Shown here piece by piece: positions 1 through 11,476 of a DNA stretch of 64,000 nt (its first letter is position 1; each line of letters starts with the position of its first letter). The position numbers and the translations under genes are program-made. Under the pieces are notes generated by a model, which saw only the letters and a list, made by a program, of their open reading frames with translations, had not been told where the DNA came from and made no database searches. The DNA is from Gemmatimonas sp. GTDB taxonomy: Bacteria > Gemmatimonadota > Gemmatimonadetes > Gemmatimonadales > Gemmatimonadaceae. The stretch spans positions 108,375 through 172,374 of the forward strand of contig NZ_JAJTHI010000005.1 in assembly GCF_021298855.1 (NCBI RefSeq), read 5' to 3'.

Positions 1-87
1 TATCGCGTCATCCGGGAATTCGCGCCCGATGACACCGGCGAAGGCATCACGGCCGCGGCCGACGCCTTCACCTCCGCCGCGTCCTGA
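1..87 (+). CDS. C-terminal end of an unidentified protein
   Basis: Frame 1 is open from the window edge to a TGA, giving 28 residues that end in a low-complexity Ala/Ser tail (...TAAADAFTSAAS). It stops 2 bases before the mqnA start, so it is probably the previous gene of the same operon. Too little is present to name a family. Its position next to mqnA suggests a menaquinone or lipid-related role, but this is only context. Confidence 0.5.
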   Translation, partial: YRVIREFAPDDTGEGITAAADAFTSAAS

Positions 88-89
88 CC

Positions 90-956
90 ATGAACAGCGG
101 GCGGGAGGCCCTGCGGGTCGGGCGCATCCGGTACATCAACTGCTACCCGGTGTACGGGGCCATCGAACGTGGCATCGTGCCGCTCGCCGGTGAGTTGGTG
201 GACGGCGTGCCCACGCAGCTCAATCGCCTCATGGCGACCGGCGACATCGACATCAGTGTGGTGTCGGCGGTGGAGTACGCAAAGGATGCGCACCAGTTCC
301 TGCTGCTCCCGGAATTGGGGATCACCAGTGACGGCCCGGTGCGCAGCGTGATGCTGTTCAGCAAGCGTGATGCGCGCGACCTCGGTGGGCGCCGCGTCGT
401 CGTGAGCCGCAGCAGCATGACGAGCGTGCATCTGCTCGAACTGCTCTTCGAACACGTGTGGAAGTGCCGCCCCGAGTTCGTGCCCGGCGATGCCGAGATG
501 GGGGACATTGCACGTTTTCAGGAGGAGCCGCACGATGCGCGGCTCGTGATCGGTGATGCGGCACTCACGTTGTTCGATGCCGCCAATCGCGGTGGCCTGT
601 GGGCCGAGCGATACCCGTACATCGAAGATCTCGGCGCAGCGTGGAAGCACTGGACCGGGCTGCCGTTCGTTTTCGCCGTGTGGGTGGCGCAGCGCCGCAC
701 CCCGGTGCACGCCGCGCTCGGTGCGCATGCGTCCCTCATCGCCTCCCGCGACTGGGGGCTGGCGCATCTCGACCTGCTCTCGGCGCAGGCCGCACTCGCC
801 AGTGGCGTTCCGGTGGAGACCTGTCGCGACTACTTCGCGGGACTCGATTACCGGCTGTCGTACCCGCATCTCGCGGGGCTCACCGAGTTCTTCCGTCGGC
901 TCGTGCTGGCAGGACGCGTACCGGATGGTACGTTGGCCTTCCTCCCCGCCGCGTGA
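90..956 (+). CDS. mqnA: Chorismate dehydratase MqnA (futalosine menaquinone pathway)
   Basis: 288 aa, the usual length for the MqnA/MqnD periplasmic-binding-like fold. The N-terminus (VGRIRYINCYPVYGAIE) and the block around residues 50-95 (DISVVSAVEYA, SDGPVRSVMLFSK) are typical of MqnA. The enzyme dehydrates chorismate to 3-[(1-carboxyvinyl)oxy]benzoate, the first committed step of the futalosine route. MqnC lies just downstream, which separates MqnA from its paralogue MqnD by context. Cytosolic. The ATG is 2 bases after the stop of the upstream reading frame, implying co-transcription. The other pathway enzymes (MqnE, MqnB, MqnD) are not in this window. Confidence 0.92.
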   Translation: MNSGREALRVGRIRYINCYPVYGAIERGIVPLAGELVDGVPTQLNRLMATGDIDISVVSAVEYAKDAHQFLLLPELGITSDGPVRSVMLFSKRDARDLGGRRVVVSRSSMTSVHLLELLFEHVWKCRPEFVPGDAEMGDIARFQEEPHDARLVIGDAALTLFDAANRGGLWAERYPYIEDLGAAWKHWTGLPFVFAVWVAQRRTPVHAALGAHASLIASRDWGLAHLDLLSAQAALASGVPVETCRDYFAGLDYRLSYPHLAGLTEFFRRLVLAGRVPDGTLAFLPAA

Positions 957-977
957 CCGCCATTCTGCTCAATACCC

Positions 978-2054
978 GTGACCGTCATGCGTGACCTTCT
1001 CGATTTCTACACCAACGCGCCGCTGCTCGAACTGGGCCTCGAGGCGGATCGCATTCGCGAGCAGAAGCATCCGCATGGTGTCGTCACCTACATCGTCGAT
1101 CGGAACATCAACTATACGAACGTGTGCGTCGCCGATTGCGGCTTCTGCGCCTTCTACCGGCGCCCGAAGCACGGCGAGGGATACACCCTCTCCTATGAGC
1201 AGATCGGCGAGAAGATCGAGGAAACGAAGGCGCTCGGCGGTGTGCAGATCCTGATTCAGGGCGGCCACAATCCGTACATCCCATTCGAGTGGTACCTCGA
1301 CCTGCTGCGCTACATCAAGACGCATCACCCGATCCACATTCATGGCTTCTCCCCGAGCGAGGTGGATTTCTTTTCCACGCGCTTCCGCATGGATGCCACC
1401 GAGGTCATTCGCGAACTCAAGGCAGCGGGACTCGATTCCATTCCCGGGGGCGGCGGTGAGATTCTCGTGCAGCGGGTGCGGGACATTGCGGCGCCCAAGA
1501 AGGCGGGCGCCGATCGCTGGCTGGAGATCATGGAGCTGGCGCACAATGCCGGCATGAAGACGTCGGTCACCATGATGTACGGCATCGGCGAAACGCTCGC
1601 CGAGCGCCTCGAGCATCTGCAGCGCGTGCGGGACCTGCAGGCCCGCACCAACGGCTTCACCGCGTTCATCACGTGGCCGCTGCAGCCGGAGAACACGCCC
1701 ACGATGTCGCACATGCCGAAGACCGATGCCACCACGTATCTGCGTACGGTGGCCATCTCGCGCATCGTGCTCGACAATGTGCCCAACCTGCAGTCGAGTT
1801 GGGTCACGATGGGCATGAAGGTGGGGCAGATGGCCCTCAAGTTCGGGTGCAACGACTTCGGCTCGCTCATGATCGAGGAGAACGTGGTGTCGGCCGCGAA
1901 CACCACGCACCGTACCACCACCGACGAACTCGATCGGCTCATCGTCGATGCCGGCTTCACGCCGGCGCGGCGGCGGCAGGATTACACCATCATCAGCAGC
2001 AACGACGGGATGTCGATCGCCGCTCCCGCTGTGTCGGCCACGGCGGCGGCGTGA
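978..2054 (+). CDS. mqnC: Cyclic dehypoxanthinyl futalosine synthase MqnC, radical SAM
   Basis: 358 aa. A radical-SAM cluster motif CVADCGFC (CxxxCxxC) sits near residue 51 and is followed by the family signature FYRRPKHGEGYTLS. A glycine-rich SAM-binding segment (PGGGGEILV) lies mid-protein. MqnC cyclises dehypoxanthinyl futalosine, the third step after MqnA. It starts 21 bases after mqnA and its TGA abuts ispF, so it is part of the same operon. A second in-frame ATG lies three codons in (MTVMRDLL), so the exact start is uncertain by nine bases. Confidence 0.94.
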   Translation: MTVMRDLLDFYTNAPLLELGLEADRIREQKHPHGVVTYIVDRNINYTNVCVADCGFCAFYRRPKHGEGYTLSYEQIGEKIEETKALGGVQILIQGGHNPYIPFEWYLDLLRYIKTHHPIHIHGFSPSEVDFFSTRFRMDATEVIRELKAAGLDSIPGGGGEILVQRVRDIAAPKKAGADRWLEIMELAHNAGMKTSVTMMYGIGETLAERLEHLQRVRDLQARTNGFTAFITWPLQPENTPTMSHMPKTDATTYLRTVAISRIVLDNVPNLQSSWVTMGMKVGQMALKFGCNDFGSLMIEENVVSAANTTHRTTTDELDRLIVDAGFTPARRRQDYTIISSNDGMSIAAPAVSATAAA

Positions 2055-2056
2055 CG

Positions 2057-2545
2057 ATGGCGATGGGAGTGCGCGTGGGGATCGGCTACGACTCCCATCG
2101 GTTCGGTGAGGGGGGGCCCATGCGCCTGGGCGGCATCGACGTTCCAGCGTCCATGCACTGTGCGGGACACTCCGACGGCGATGCCGTGTGCCATGCCATC
2201 ACCGATGCCGTGCTGGGCGCCGCCGGGCTCGGTGATATTGGCGAGATGTTCCCCGACACCGACGCGGCCAACCGGGGGAAGGATTCCGTCGTGATGCTCG
2301 CCGCGGCCGTCGCGCGCCTTCACCAGGCGGGATGGCGGGTGGGCAACGTGGATGTCACCGTAATCACGCAACAGCCCAAGATCGGCCCGCATCGGGCGGC
2401 GATGCGGGAACGGCTGGCGGCGGTGCTCGAGGTGGCGGTGGAGGAGGTGTTCGTGAAGGGCAAGACCAACGAGGGCCTGGGCTGGATCGGCCGTGGTGAG
2501 GGATTGGCCGTGATCGCGACGGCATCCGTCATCCGACGCGACTGA
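2057..2545 (+). CDS. ispF: 2-C-methyl-D-erythritol 2,4-cyclodiphosphate synthase IspF
   Basis: 162 aa, normal for IspF. The metal-binding start GIGYDSHRF and the later GHSDGDAVCHAITDA (Asp/His metal ligands) are present, as are the conserved DIGEMFPDTD and TTNEGLG-like (KTNEGLGWIG) segments. It converts CDP-ME-2-phosphate to MEcPP in the MEP isoprenoid pathway. Menaquinone side chains need this pathway, which suits its place after mqnC. An in-frame GTG at 2051 overlaps the mqnC stop as GTGA, an arrangement repeated across this window, so the true start may be 2051. ATGs at 2057 and 2063 are also possible. Confidence 0.95.
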   Translation: MAMGVRVGIGYDSHRFGEGGPMRLGGIDVPASMHCAGHSDGDAVCHAITDAVLGAAGLGDIGEMFPDTDAANRGKDSVVMLAAAVARLHQAGWRVGNVDVTVITQQPKIGPHRAAMRERLAAVLEVAVEEVFVKGKTNEGLGWIGRGEGLAVIATASVIRRD

Positions 2546-2614
2546 CGATGGGCGGCGATCCCGCGCCGAGCACGCGCCGATCGCCCAGCCATCCCTTCGG
2601 CACCGGGCGGCGAC

Positions 2615-3241
2615 ATGACTGAGTTGCTGGCGTGGTTGACGTCGCTTCCGGAGGCCCTGTTGTACGGGGCCATCATCGTGGCGGCCTTTCTCGAGAATGT
2701 GTTTCCGCCGCTCCCTGCCGACACGGTGATCGCGCTCGGCGCGTTCGTGGCCGCGCGCGGCACCGGGACCGAATGGGGCGTGTGGCTGGCGACCATGGTC
2801 GGCAACGTGGGAGGCGCCATGCTGATGTACGGGTTGGGCCACCGCTACGGTCTCCCGTGGCTCATGCGGCGCTTTCCGGCCGTGGTATCCCCCTCCGCCG
2901 CCGACCGCTTTGCGGAACGCTTCAAGACGCAGGGACTGTTCGCGGTAATGGCGAGTCGATTCCTGCCGGGTGTGCGTGCGCTGGTGCCGCCCATGGCAGG
3001 CGCGCTCGGCATCGGCGCGGTGCGCGCGGCTGTGGCCATGACGCTGGCCTCCGGCCTGTGGTACGGGATCGTGTGTGTCCTGGCGTTTCGAGCCGGCGCG
3101 AACGCCGAGCAATTGCTGGCGCACATTGCGGAGCAGCAACGTCTGCTGGCGATCGGCGCCGGCGTACTCGTCATGATGGCGGTGGCGATTGTCGTGTGGC
3201 GCATGCGCTCGTCGCGTGCGGGTGGCGGGCAGGGCCAGTGA
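2615..3241 (+). CDS. DedA/SNARE-associated family membrane protein
   Basis: 208 aa, hydrophobic, with about five membrane stretches. The DedA hallmarks are visible: an acidic FLENVFPPLPAD loop near residues 25-35 and SRFLPGVRALVPPMAG near 115-130. DedA proteins are inner-membrane transporters or scramblases linked to undecaprenyl-phosphate or phospholipid recycling and membrane energisation. The substrate here cannot be read from sequence. Its TGA overlaps the GTG of the recombinase gene that follows. Confidence 0.85.
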   Translation: MTELLAWLTSLPEALLYGAIIVAAFLENVFPPLPADTVIALGAFVAARGTGTEWGVWLATMVGNVGGAMLMYGLGHRYGLPWLMRRFPAVVSPSAADRFAERFKTQGLFAVMASRFLPGVRALVPPMAGALGIGAVRAAVAMTLASGLWYGIVCVLAFRAGANAEQLLAHIAEQQRLLAIGAGVLVMMAVAIVVWRMRSSRAGGGQGQ

Positions 3242-4176
3242 CGGCCCCGGCGTTGCCCGACCGGGGAGACGACTGGCGCCATCTGCAGCAGGGGTTCGCC
3301 CTGCAACTGTTCGAAGATGCGTTGGCGCTCGAGGCGGGAGCCTCGCCCCGGACCATCGACGCGTATCGACGCGATGTGCTGCGCTGTGCGGTGTTCATGC
3401 GCACGCAGGGGATCACGACGGTCGGGGCCATTACCGCGGCGGCGCTTCGGGAGTTCATCTACCACCTCAAGGACCTCGGCCTTGCCGGGAGCTCGATCCG
3501 TCGCAACATCTCGGCGCTCCGCACATGGTATCGGATCCTGCTGGCGGAAGGGGTGGTCACGACCGATCCCACGGAGCGACTCGACTCCCCGCAACGATGG
3601 CGGACCTTGCCCGAGGTCCTGAGCGTCGACGAGGTGACGCGACTGCTCGCGGCGCCACAGCTCGACGAGCGCCTCGCGTTTCGTGATCGCGCCATGCTGG
3701 AACTGGCCTATGGCGCGGGACTCCGGGTGTCGGAGTGGATCGGCCTGGCGGTCAAGGACGTGCTGCTCGAGGAAGGGCTCGTGCGCGTGATCGGCAAGGG
3801 CAGCAAGGAGCGCCTCGTGCCGATCGGACGATCGGCGATCGGCGCCGTGGCGGTCTATGTGCGCGAACTCCGTCCGGTGCTGGAGCGGGGGCAGGGGAAG
3901 GGGCTGCTGTTTCTCAACGGCCGCGGCGCGCCGTTGACGCGCATGGGGGCCTGGAAGATCCTGCGCAAATACGTGGAACAGGCGGGACTCGAGAAAGCCG
4001 TGTCCCCGCACACGCTGCGCCACTCCTTTGCCACCCACCTGCTGGAGGGAGGCGCGGACCTCCGTGCCGTCCAGGAAATGCTGGGGCACGCCGACATCGC
4101 CACCACACAGATCTACACGCACGTGGACCGCGACTATCTTCGCAGTGTGCACCGACAGTTCCATCCACGCTCCTGA
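3238..4176 (+). CDS. xerD: Tyrosine recombinase XerD/XerC
   Basis: 312 aa, the standard Xer length. It has an N-terminal SAM-like core-binding domain (about 15-105) and a C-terminal catalytic domain with the full set of active-site residues: Arg163 (GAGLRVSEW), Lys190 (GKGSKERLVP), His258-x-x-Arg261 (PHTLRHSFATHLL), His284 and nucleophile Tyr293 (QIYTHVD). Xer recombinases resolve chromosome dimers at dif. The GTG start overlaps the dedA stop (GTGA). A dif-like site lies about 17 kb away in this window. Only one Xer gene is visible here; whether a second partner exists elsewhere decides XerC versus XerD naming. Confidence 0.92.
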   Translation: MTAPALPDRGDDWRHLQQGFALQLFEDALALEAGASPRTIDAYRRDVLRCAVFMRTQGITTVGAITAAALREFIYHLKDLGLAGSSIRRNISALRTWYRILLAEGVVTTDPTERLDSPQRWRTLPEVLSVDEVTRLLAAPQLDERLAFRDRAMLELAYGAGLRVSEWIGLAVKDVLLEEGLVRVIGKGSKERLVPIGRSAIGAVAVYVRELRPVLERGQGKGLLFLNGRGAPLTRMGAWKILRKYVEQAGLEKAVSPHTLRHSFATHLLEGGADLRAVQEMLGHADIATTQIYTHVDRDYLRSVHRQFHPRS

Positions 4177-4190
4177 CCTCGAGCGTCACC

Positions 4191-4793
<603 letters not shown>

Positions 4794-4794
4794 C

Positions 4795-4835
4795 CGTGCC
4801 GCCCGGACGCCCGGACGCCCCCGCACGGGCGGCAT
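4795..4835. terminator. Hairpin between convergent trpG and terC
   Basis: A GC-rich inverted repeat, TGCCGCCCG (4797-4805) with CGGGCGGCA (4826-4834), fills the short gap between two convergent genes. The loop holds a tandem CGCCCGGA repeat. There is no clear U-tract on either side, so it is a plausible bidirectional terminator rather than a certain one. Confidence 0.4.
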
Positions 4836-4851
4836 CCGGGACGGGGGAGCG

Positions 4852-5829
4852 TCACGTCGTGGCGTCGCGGTCCGGGCGCGGCGGAATGACGAGGGAGAGC
4901 AGGACGCTGCCCACGAGCACCCCGGCGACGATGCCCAGTGACACCCCGATGCCGATGGGGCGCCACTCGCTGAGCAGCATCTTCACTCCCACGAACGCCA
5001 GCACGACCGACAAGCCGTACTTGAGCAGGTGGAACCTGCCGATGATGTTGGCGAGCACGAAGTAGAGCGAGCGGAGCCCGAGGATGGCGAACACGTTCGA
5101 CGTGTACACGAGGAACGGGTTGCGCGTCACGCCGAAGATGGCAGGGATGGAGTCCACGGCGAACACCACGTCGGTCGTCTCCACGAGCACGAGCACCACA
5201 AAAAGGGGCGTGGCGACACGGCGCAGCGCTCCCCCAGGCTCGATCGCCTCTCGTACGAAGAACCTCTCGCCGTGAAACCTGGTGGTGAGGGGCACGAACC
5301 GGCGCACCAGGCGAATGACGGGGTTCTGCTCCGGCGCGATGTCGCTCCCACCACCGAAGGCCATCTTGAAGCCGGTGTAGACGAGAAAGGCGCCAAAGAC
5401 GTAGATGATCCAGTGGAATTGCGCCAGCAGGATGGCGCCCGCACCGATCATGGCCCCGCGCATGAGCAGCGCGCCAAGAATGCCCCAGAAGAGCACCCGA
5501 TGCTGGAGCTCCTGGGGAACGCGGAAGTATCCGAAGATCAGGATGAAGACGAACAGGTTGTCGACCGACAACGCCTGTTCCACCAGATAGCCGGCATAGA
5601 ACTCGAGCATGGCCTGGCGTCCCATGGCCTGCCCGATCCAGAGGCCAAACCCGACCGCCAGCGACACCCAGAGGGCGCTCCAGCCGAGCGCTTCCTTGAC
5701 CGAAACCGCGTGCGCCTTCCGGTTGAACACCCCGAGATCGAGGGCCAACAGGAACAGCACCATGACGTTGAAGCCGATCCACCAAGACGTGGGCATGCCG
5801 GAAAGCTGGAGACGCAAAAGGTGACGCAT
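4852..5829 (-). CDS. TerC/Alx family integral membrane metal exporter
   Basis: 325 aa with about eight or nine membrane helices. The family's conserved acidic membrane motifs are present: LALDLGVFN, QALSVDNLFVF and ETTDVVFAVDSIPAIFG. TerC/Alx relatives export manganese (Alx/MeeY) and were first noted for tellurite resistance, sometimes acting during metalation of secreted proteins. The substrate is inferred from family only. It is the only gene on the - strand left of about 21 kb. It is divergent from kdsB and convergent with trpG, so it is probably monocistronic. Confidence 0.85.
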   Translation of the reverse strand: MRHLLRLQLSGMPTSWWIGFNVMVLFLLALDLGVFNRKAHAVSVKEALGWSALWVSLAVGFGLWIGQAMGRQAMLEFYAGYLVEQALSVDNLFVFILIFGYFRVPQELQHRVLFWGILGALLMRGAMIGAGAILLAQFHWIIYVFGAFLVYTGFKMAFGGGSDIAPEQNPVIRLVRRFVPLTTRFHGERFFVREAIEPGGALRRVATPLFVVLVLVETTDVVFAVDSIPAIFGVTRNPFLVYTSNVFAILGLRSLYFVLANIIGRFHLLKYGLSVVLAFVGVKMLLSEWRPIGIGVSLGIVAGVLVGSVLLSLVIPPRPDRDATT

Positions 5830-5847
5830 CCGACCGGCAGGGCACGT

Positions 5848-5876
5848 TTGCCTTGCCGTGTCGAACCGGGTATCTT
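5848..5876 (+). promoter_or_regulatory. Possible sigma-70-type promoter of the kdsB-rpoN operon
   Basis: In the terC/kdsB divergent gap, TTGCCT (5848-5853) and TATCTT (5871-5876) are 17 bases apart, each matching four of six consensus positions. A transcript would start near 5882, about 40 bases before the kdsB ATG. Seen by eye only. Confidence 0.35.
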
Positions 5877-5921
5877 AACTGGCGTGAATTTTGCTGCAAC
5901 CACGCCCCAGCGCACTGGACC

Positions 5922-6683
5922 ATGGCTGTCCTCGCGGTGATTCCAGCGCGCCTTGGCGCGACCCGGCTCCCCCGCAAACCGCTTCGCCTCCTGGGAGGCG
6001 AACCCCTCGTCGTCCGGGTGCACCAGCGCGTCGAAGCCTTGCAGGTGGCAGACCGCGTGGTGGTGGCAACCGACCACCCCGACATCGCCGCCGTCTGCGC
6101 CGCTCACGGCATCCCCGCGGTGATGACGCGAGCGGATCACCCCAGCGGCACGGATCGCGTGGCCGAGGTGGCGGCGCGGCCCGAGTTCTCAGCGTGGCCG
6201 ATCATCCTCAATGTACAAGGGGACGAGCCCTTTGTGTCACGCGAGGCGCTGGAAGGCGCCGTCGGCATCGTCGCCAACGGCCGCGCGCCCATCGGAACGG
6301 CCGCGGTCCCCGTGGCGGTATCCGCACAGCAGCGAGCCGACGTGGTAAAGGTCGTGTGCACCGAGAGCGGTCGGGCCCTCTATTTTTCGCGGGCGCCCAT
6401 TCCGTTTCTGCGTGACGCGATGGACGCGCCGATCCTGGCGCCGCTCGTGCGCCAGCACGTGGGGGTGTACGCCTATACCCGTGACGCCCTGCATCAGTGG
6501 GTGACGCTGGCACCGCATCCGCTCGAGCGCGTCGAGCGGTTGGAGCAACTGCGGCCACTCGCACACGATATCCCGATCGGCGTCGCGCACGTGCCCTTCG
6601 CCGAGGGCGGAATCGACACCGAAGACGATCTGCGCCATGCGAATCGGCGCTGGTCTGAGCTCACGCTCCCTGTCGCGCCGTAG
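5922..6683 (+). CDS. kdsB: 3-deoxy-manno-octulosonate cytidylyltransferase (CMP-Kdo synthetase)
   Basis: 253 aa, typical for KdsB. It opens with the nucleotide-binding motif VIPARLGATRLPRKPL and has VVATDHPDI, HPSGTDRVAEV and NVQGDEPFV, the classic KdsB blocks, with GIDTEDDL near the C-terminus. It activates Kdo with CTP for transfer to lipid A. It is the first gene of a Kdo/LPS-export operon, and CTP synthase, which provides its substrate, follows directly. ATG 5922 was chosen because the protein motif begins four residues later; upstream in-frame codons are non-conserved. Confidence 0.95.
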   Translation: MAVLAVIPARLGATRLPRKPLRLLGGEPLVVRVHQRVEALQVADRVVVATDHPDIAAVCAAHGIPAVMTRADHPSGTDRVAEVAARPEFSAWPIILNVQGDEPFVSREALEGAVGIVANGRAPIGTAAVPVAVSAQQRADVVKVVCTESGRALYFSRAPIPFLRDAMDAPILAPLVRQHVGVYAYTRDALHQWVTLAPHPLERVERLEQLRPLAHDIPIGVAHVPFAEGGIDTEDDLRHANRRWSELTLPVAP

Positions 6684-9243
<2,560 letters not shown>

Positions 9244-9247
<4 letters not shown>

Positions 9248-9897
9248 CCAGCCACGGTTCCCCGCTCCCGCCACTCGTGATCCAGGCGCCGCGCATCGAG
9301 GCGGCGCTGGCCCGTCGCGTGCGCCTGGTGGCGTTCGATGTGGATGGAGTCCTCACCGACGGCGGACTCTACTTGGGAAGCGCGCTCCACGACGGCGCGC
9401 CGACCCCGTGCGAATTCAAGCGGTACGACGTGCAGGATGGGCTGGGCATGGCCATGCTGCGGGAGTGCGGCCTCAAGGTGGCCCTCGTGACCGGACGCGT
9501 CTCGGAAAGCGTGGCCATGCGCGCGCGCGAGTTGCGGGTTGACGCCTGCATTCAGGACCCGCAGGCCAGAAAACTCCCGGCGCTCACCGATCTGTGCCGC
9601 TCGCTGGGGATCAGCCTCGACGAGGTGGCCTTCGTGGGTGACGACCTTCCCGATCTTGCTGTGCTGCGGGTTGTGGGGCTGCCGGTCGCCGTGGCGAATG
9701 CCACCACGGAAGCACGTCGGGCCGCCGTGCTGCAGTTGCAGGCGCGCGGCGGACATGGTGCCGTGCGCGAATTCGCCGAGGCCCTGCTGCAGGCGCGCGG
9801 CGAATGGAGCGACGCGGTAGAGCGGTATGTGGCCTCCCGCAGCGAACTGGCGGTCGGCGCACCAGGCCGTCCGTCCGCAACCGAGGTGACGCAGTGA
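9244..9897 (+). CDS. kdsC: Kdo-8-phosphate phosphatase (HAD family)
   Basis: 217 aa. HAD motif I is VAFDVDGVLTDGG near residue 24, with motif II VALVTGR and motif III/IV VAFVGDDLPDLAVL, all as in KdsC. There is no cap domain, as expected for the tetrameric C0 subfamily. It dephosphorylates Kdo-8-P to Kdo. It carries a longer N-terminal leader and a C-terminal tail of about 45 residues beyond the core. The GTG start overlaps the kdsA stop and its TGA overlaps the GTG of kdsD. Confidence 0.93.
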
Positions 9898-10886
9898 CCC
9901 GCACGCAGACGACAGAGGCCCCGCTCGATTCGACGACGATCATCGAGCGCGGACGACGCGTGCTGGCCCTCGAAGCCGAGGCGCTTCACCTGAGCGAGCA
10001 GGCGTTGGGGGAACCCTTCGCCGACGCGGTGCGCCTGCTGGCGTCGTGCACCGGTCGCATCATCGTGGCGGGCGTCGGCAAGTCGGGGTTGGTGGGGCGG
10101 AAGATCGCGGCCACCTTCACGAGCACCGGCACCCCGGCCACCTTTCTCCATCCCGTCGAGAGTGTGCATGGCGACCTGGGAATCGTCGGCCCCGACGATG
10201 TCGCCATTCTCATCTCCAAAAGTGGGGAAAGCGATGAACTGCTCGGGCTGATCGAGGCGCTGGCGCGCCTTGGGGTGAAGCGCATCGCCATGACCGCTGC
10301 GGCCGGGTCACGCCTCGGGCGCCTCTGCGATGTCACGCTCGACCTGCTGGTGAAGGAGGAAGCGTGCCCGCACGATCTCGCCCCGACCACCAGTACGACG
10401 GTCACTCTGGCGCTGGGTGACGCGCTGGCCGTGGCCTTGCTGCAAGCCAAGGGGTTCCGCGCCGAGGATTTCGCCAAACTGCATCCGGGCGGCGCGCTTG
10501 GTCGGCGCCTGCTCACCCGCGTGGGCGACGTCATGGAACGGGAGCAGCTCCCCACGCTGCCACTCGGCGCCACGATGCGCGAGGCGGTGGTTCTGCTCGC
10601 CGCGCGACGCGGGATCGCCATCGTGGTGGAACAGGACCGGGTGTCCGGGGTCGTCACCGCAGGAGATCTCACCCGCCTGCTCGAGCGGCAGGACGATGTG
10701 CTGACCGTTCCCGTCGCTGCGGTGATGACGACGGCGCCACGGATGGCGGAGGATACTGAACTGGGGAGTGCAGTCGTGCACCGTATGGAAACGCATGGCA
10801 TCATGGCCATGCCTGTCGTCGATGGCGCGCAACGCCTGGTGGGTGTCGTGCACCTGCACGATCTCATGCGGGCGGGGGCGGTTTGA
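9894..10886 (+). CDS. kdsD: Arabinose-5-phosphate isomerase (SIS plus two CBS domains)
   Basis: 330 aa. A SIS domain (about 45-185) has GRIIVAGVGKSGLVGRKIA and ILISKSGESDEL; two CBS repeats follow (about 215-330, VGDVMEREQLPTL and AAVMTTAPRMAED). The CPHDLAPTTSTT and FAKLHPGGALGRRL segments are typical of KdsD. It isomerises ribulose-5-P to arabinose-5-P, the KdsA substrate. The GTG start overlaps kdsC (GTGA) and its TGA overlaps the lptC ATG (TGATG). Confidence 0.95.
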   Translation: MTRTQTTEAPLDSTTIIERGRRVLALEAEALHLSEQALGEPFADAVRLLASCTGRIIVAGVGKSGLVGRKIAATFTSTGTPATFLHPVESVHGDLGIVGPDDVAILISKSGESDELLGLIEALARLGVKRIAMTAAAGSRLGRLCDVTLDLLVKEEACPHDLAPTTSTTVTLALGDALAVALLQAKGFRAEDFAKLHPGGALGRRLLTRVGDVMEREQLPTLPLGATMREAVVLLAARRGIAIVVEQDRVSGVVTAGDLTRLLERQDDVLTVPVAAVMTTAPRMAEDTELGSAVVHRMETHGIMAMPVVDGAQRLVGVVHLHDLMRAGAV

Positions 10887-11347
10887 TGCGGCCGTGGCGT
10901 GCGGCCGCACCGCGCACCGGGCGGCTGGTGGTGGCGGCGATCGCCGCGTGGAGCCTGTTGACCGGCGCGGGATGCCCGAAGAAGCCGGCCGCCCCGGCCG
11001 TGAAGCGGTCCCAGACATCGACGATGCCTGATTCGGCGGATCAGATGGCCTTCGGTACCCGGCAGGTGCTCACCAACAAGGGGGTAAGCAACGGCGAGCT
11101 GCTGTCGGACACGACCTACTTCTACGACGACGGCACACGTATCGAGATGCGGCGGGTGAGCGGCACGTTCTATACGACGCAGGGACTGAAGGACGGCGTC
11201 CTCACGGCCAAGGCCGCGACCTACAACACGCGTCTCCAGCGTCTGGAGGCCCGCGGCGACGTGGTGGTGGTGCGTGAGGACGGGAAGCGGTTCTCGTCGC
11301 AGCAGCTGGTGTTCGATCAGGTCCGCAACCAGTTCTTCTCCGACTAG
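10886..11347 (+). CDS. lptC: LPS export protein LptC, reading frame cut by an in-frame amber codon
   Basis: 153 codons to a TAG at 11345-11347. An N-terminal hydrophobic segment ends in a weak lipobox (SLLTGAGC) and is followed by a beta-rich LptC/OstA-like domain (GVSNGELLSDTTYFYDDGT, LEARGDVVVV). LptC bridges the LptBFG transporter to LptA in the periplasm. The frame resumes directly after the TAG and stays coding-like to 11476, where the stop overlaps lptA. The full frame of 196 codons would match normal LptC length, so the protein as written is truncated. The ATG overlaps the kdsD stop; a TTG one codon upstream is the ORF-track start. Confidence 0.82.
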   Translation: MRPWRAAAPRTGRLVVAAIAAWSLLTGAGCPKKPAAPAVKRSQTSTMPDSADQMAFGTRQVLTNKGVSNGELLSDTTYFYDDGTRIEMRRVSGTFYTTQGLKDGVLTAKAATYNTRLQRLEARGDVVVVREDGKRFSSQQLVFDQVRNQFFSD

Positions 11348-11476
11348 GCATTCGTGCTGAACGAGCCCAAGCGCGAGCACTCGGGAATCGGCTTCGAGTC
11401 CGATCCCAAGCTGAACAACTTCCGATGCTTGCGCAGCTGCAAGATCATCGCAACGGTTCAGGTGCCCACGCGGTGA
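11348..11476 (+). other. Continuation of the lptC frame beyond the amber codon
   Basis: 42 codons after the TAG stay open in the same frame (AFVLNEPKREHSGIGFESDP...), ending at TGA 11474-11476. The composition matches LptC-family C-termini, with no other obvious product. That TGA overlaps the GTG of lptA as GTGA, exactly the junction seen at kdsA/kdsC, kdsC/kdsD and others here. This makes it the likely original lptC end. Confidence 0.7.

Noticed and set aside
4799-4830. CGCCCGGA tandem repeat as a CRISPR or regulatory repeat
   Set aside because: Only two short imperfect copies inside a terminator-like hairpin loop.
10886-11476. Genome-wide reassignment of TAG to an amino acid
   Set aside because: Several clear genes in the window (kdsB, rpoN, UPF0104 protein) end at TAG exactly where the family ends.
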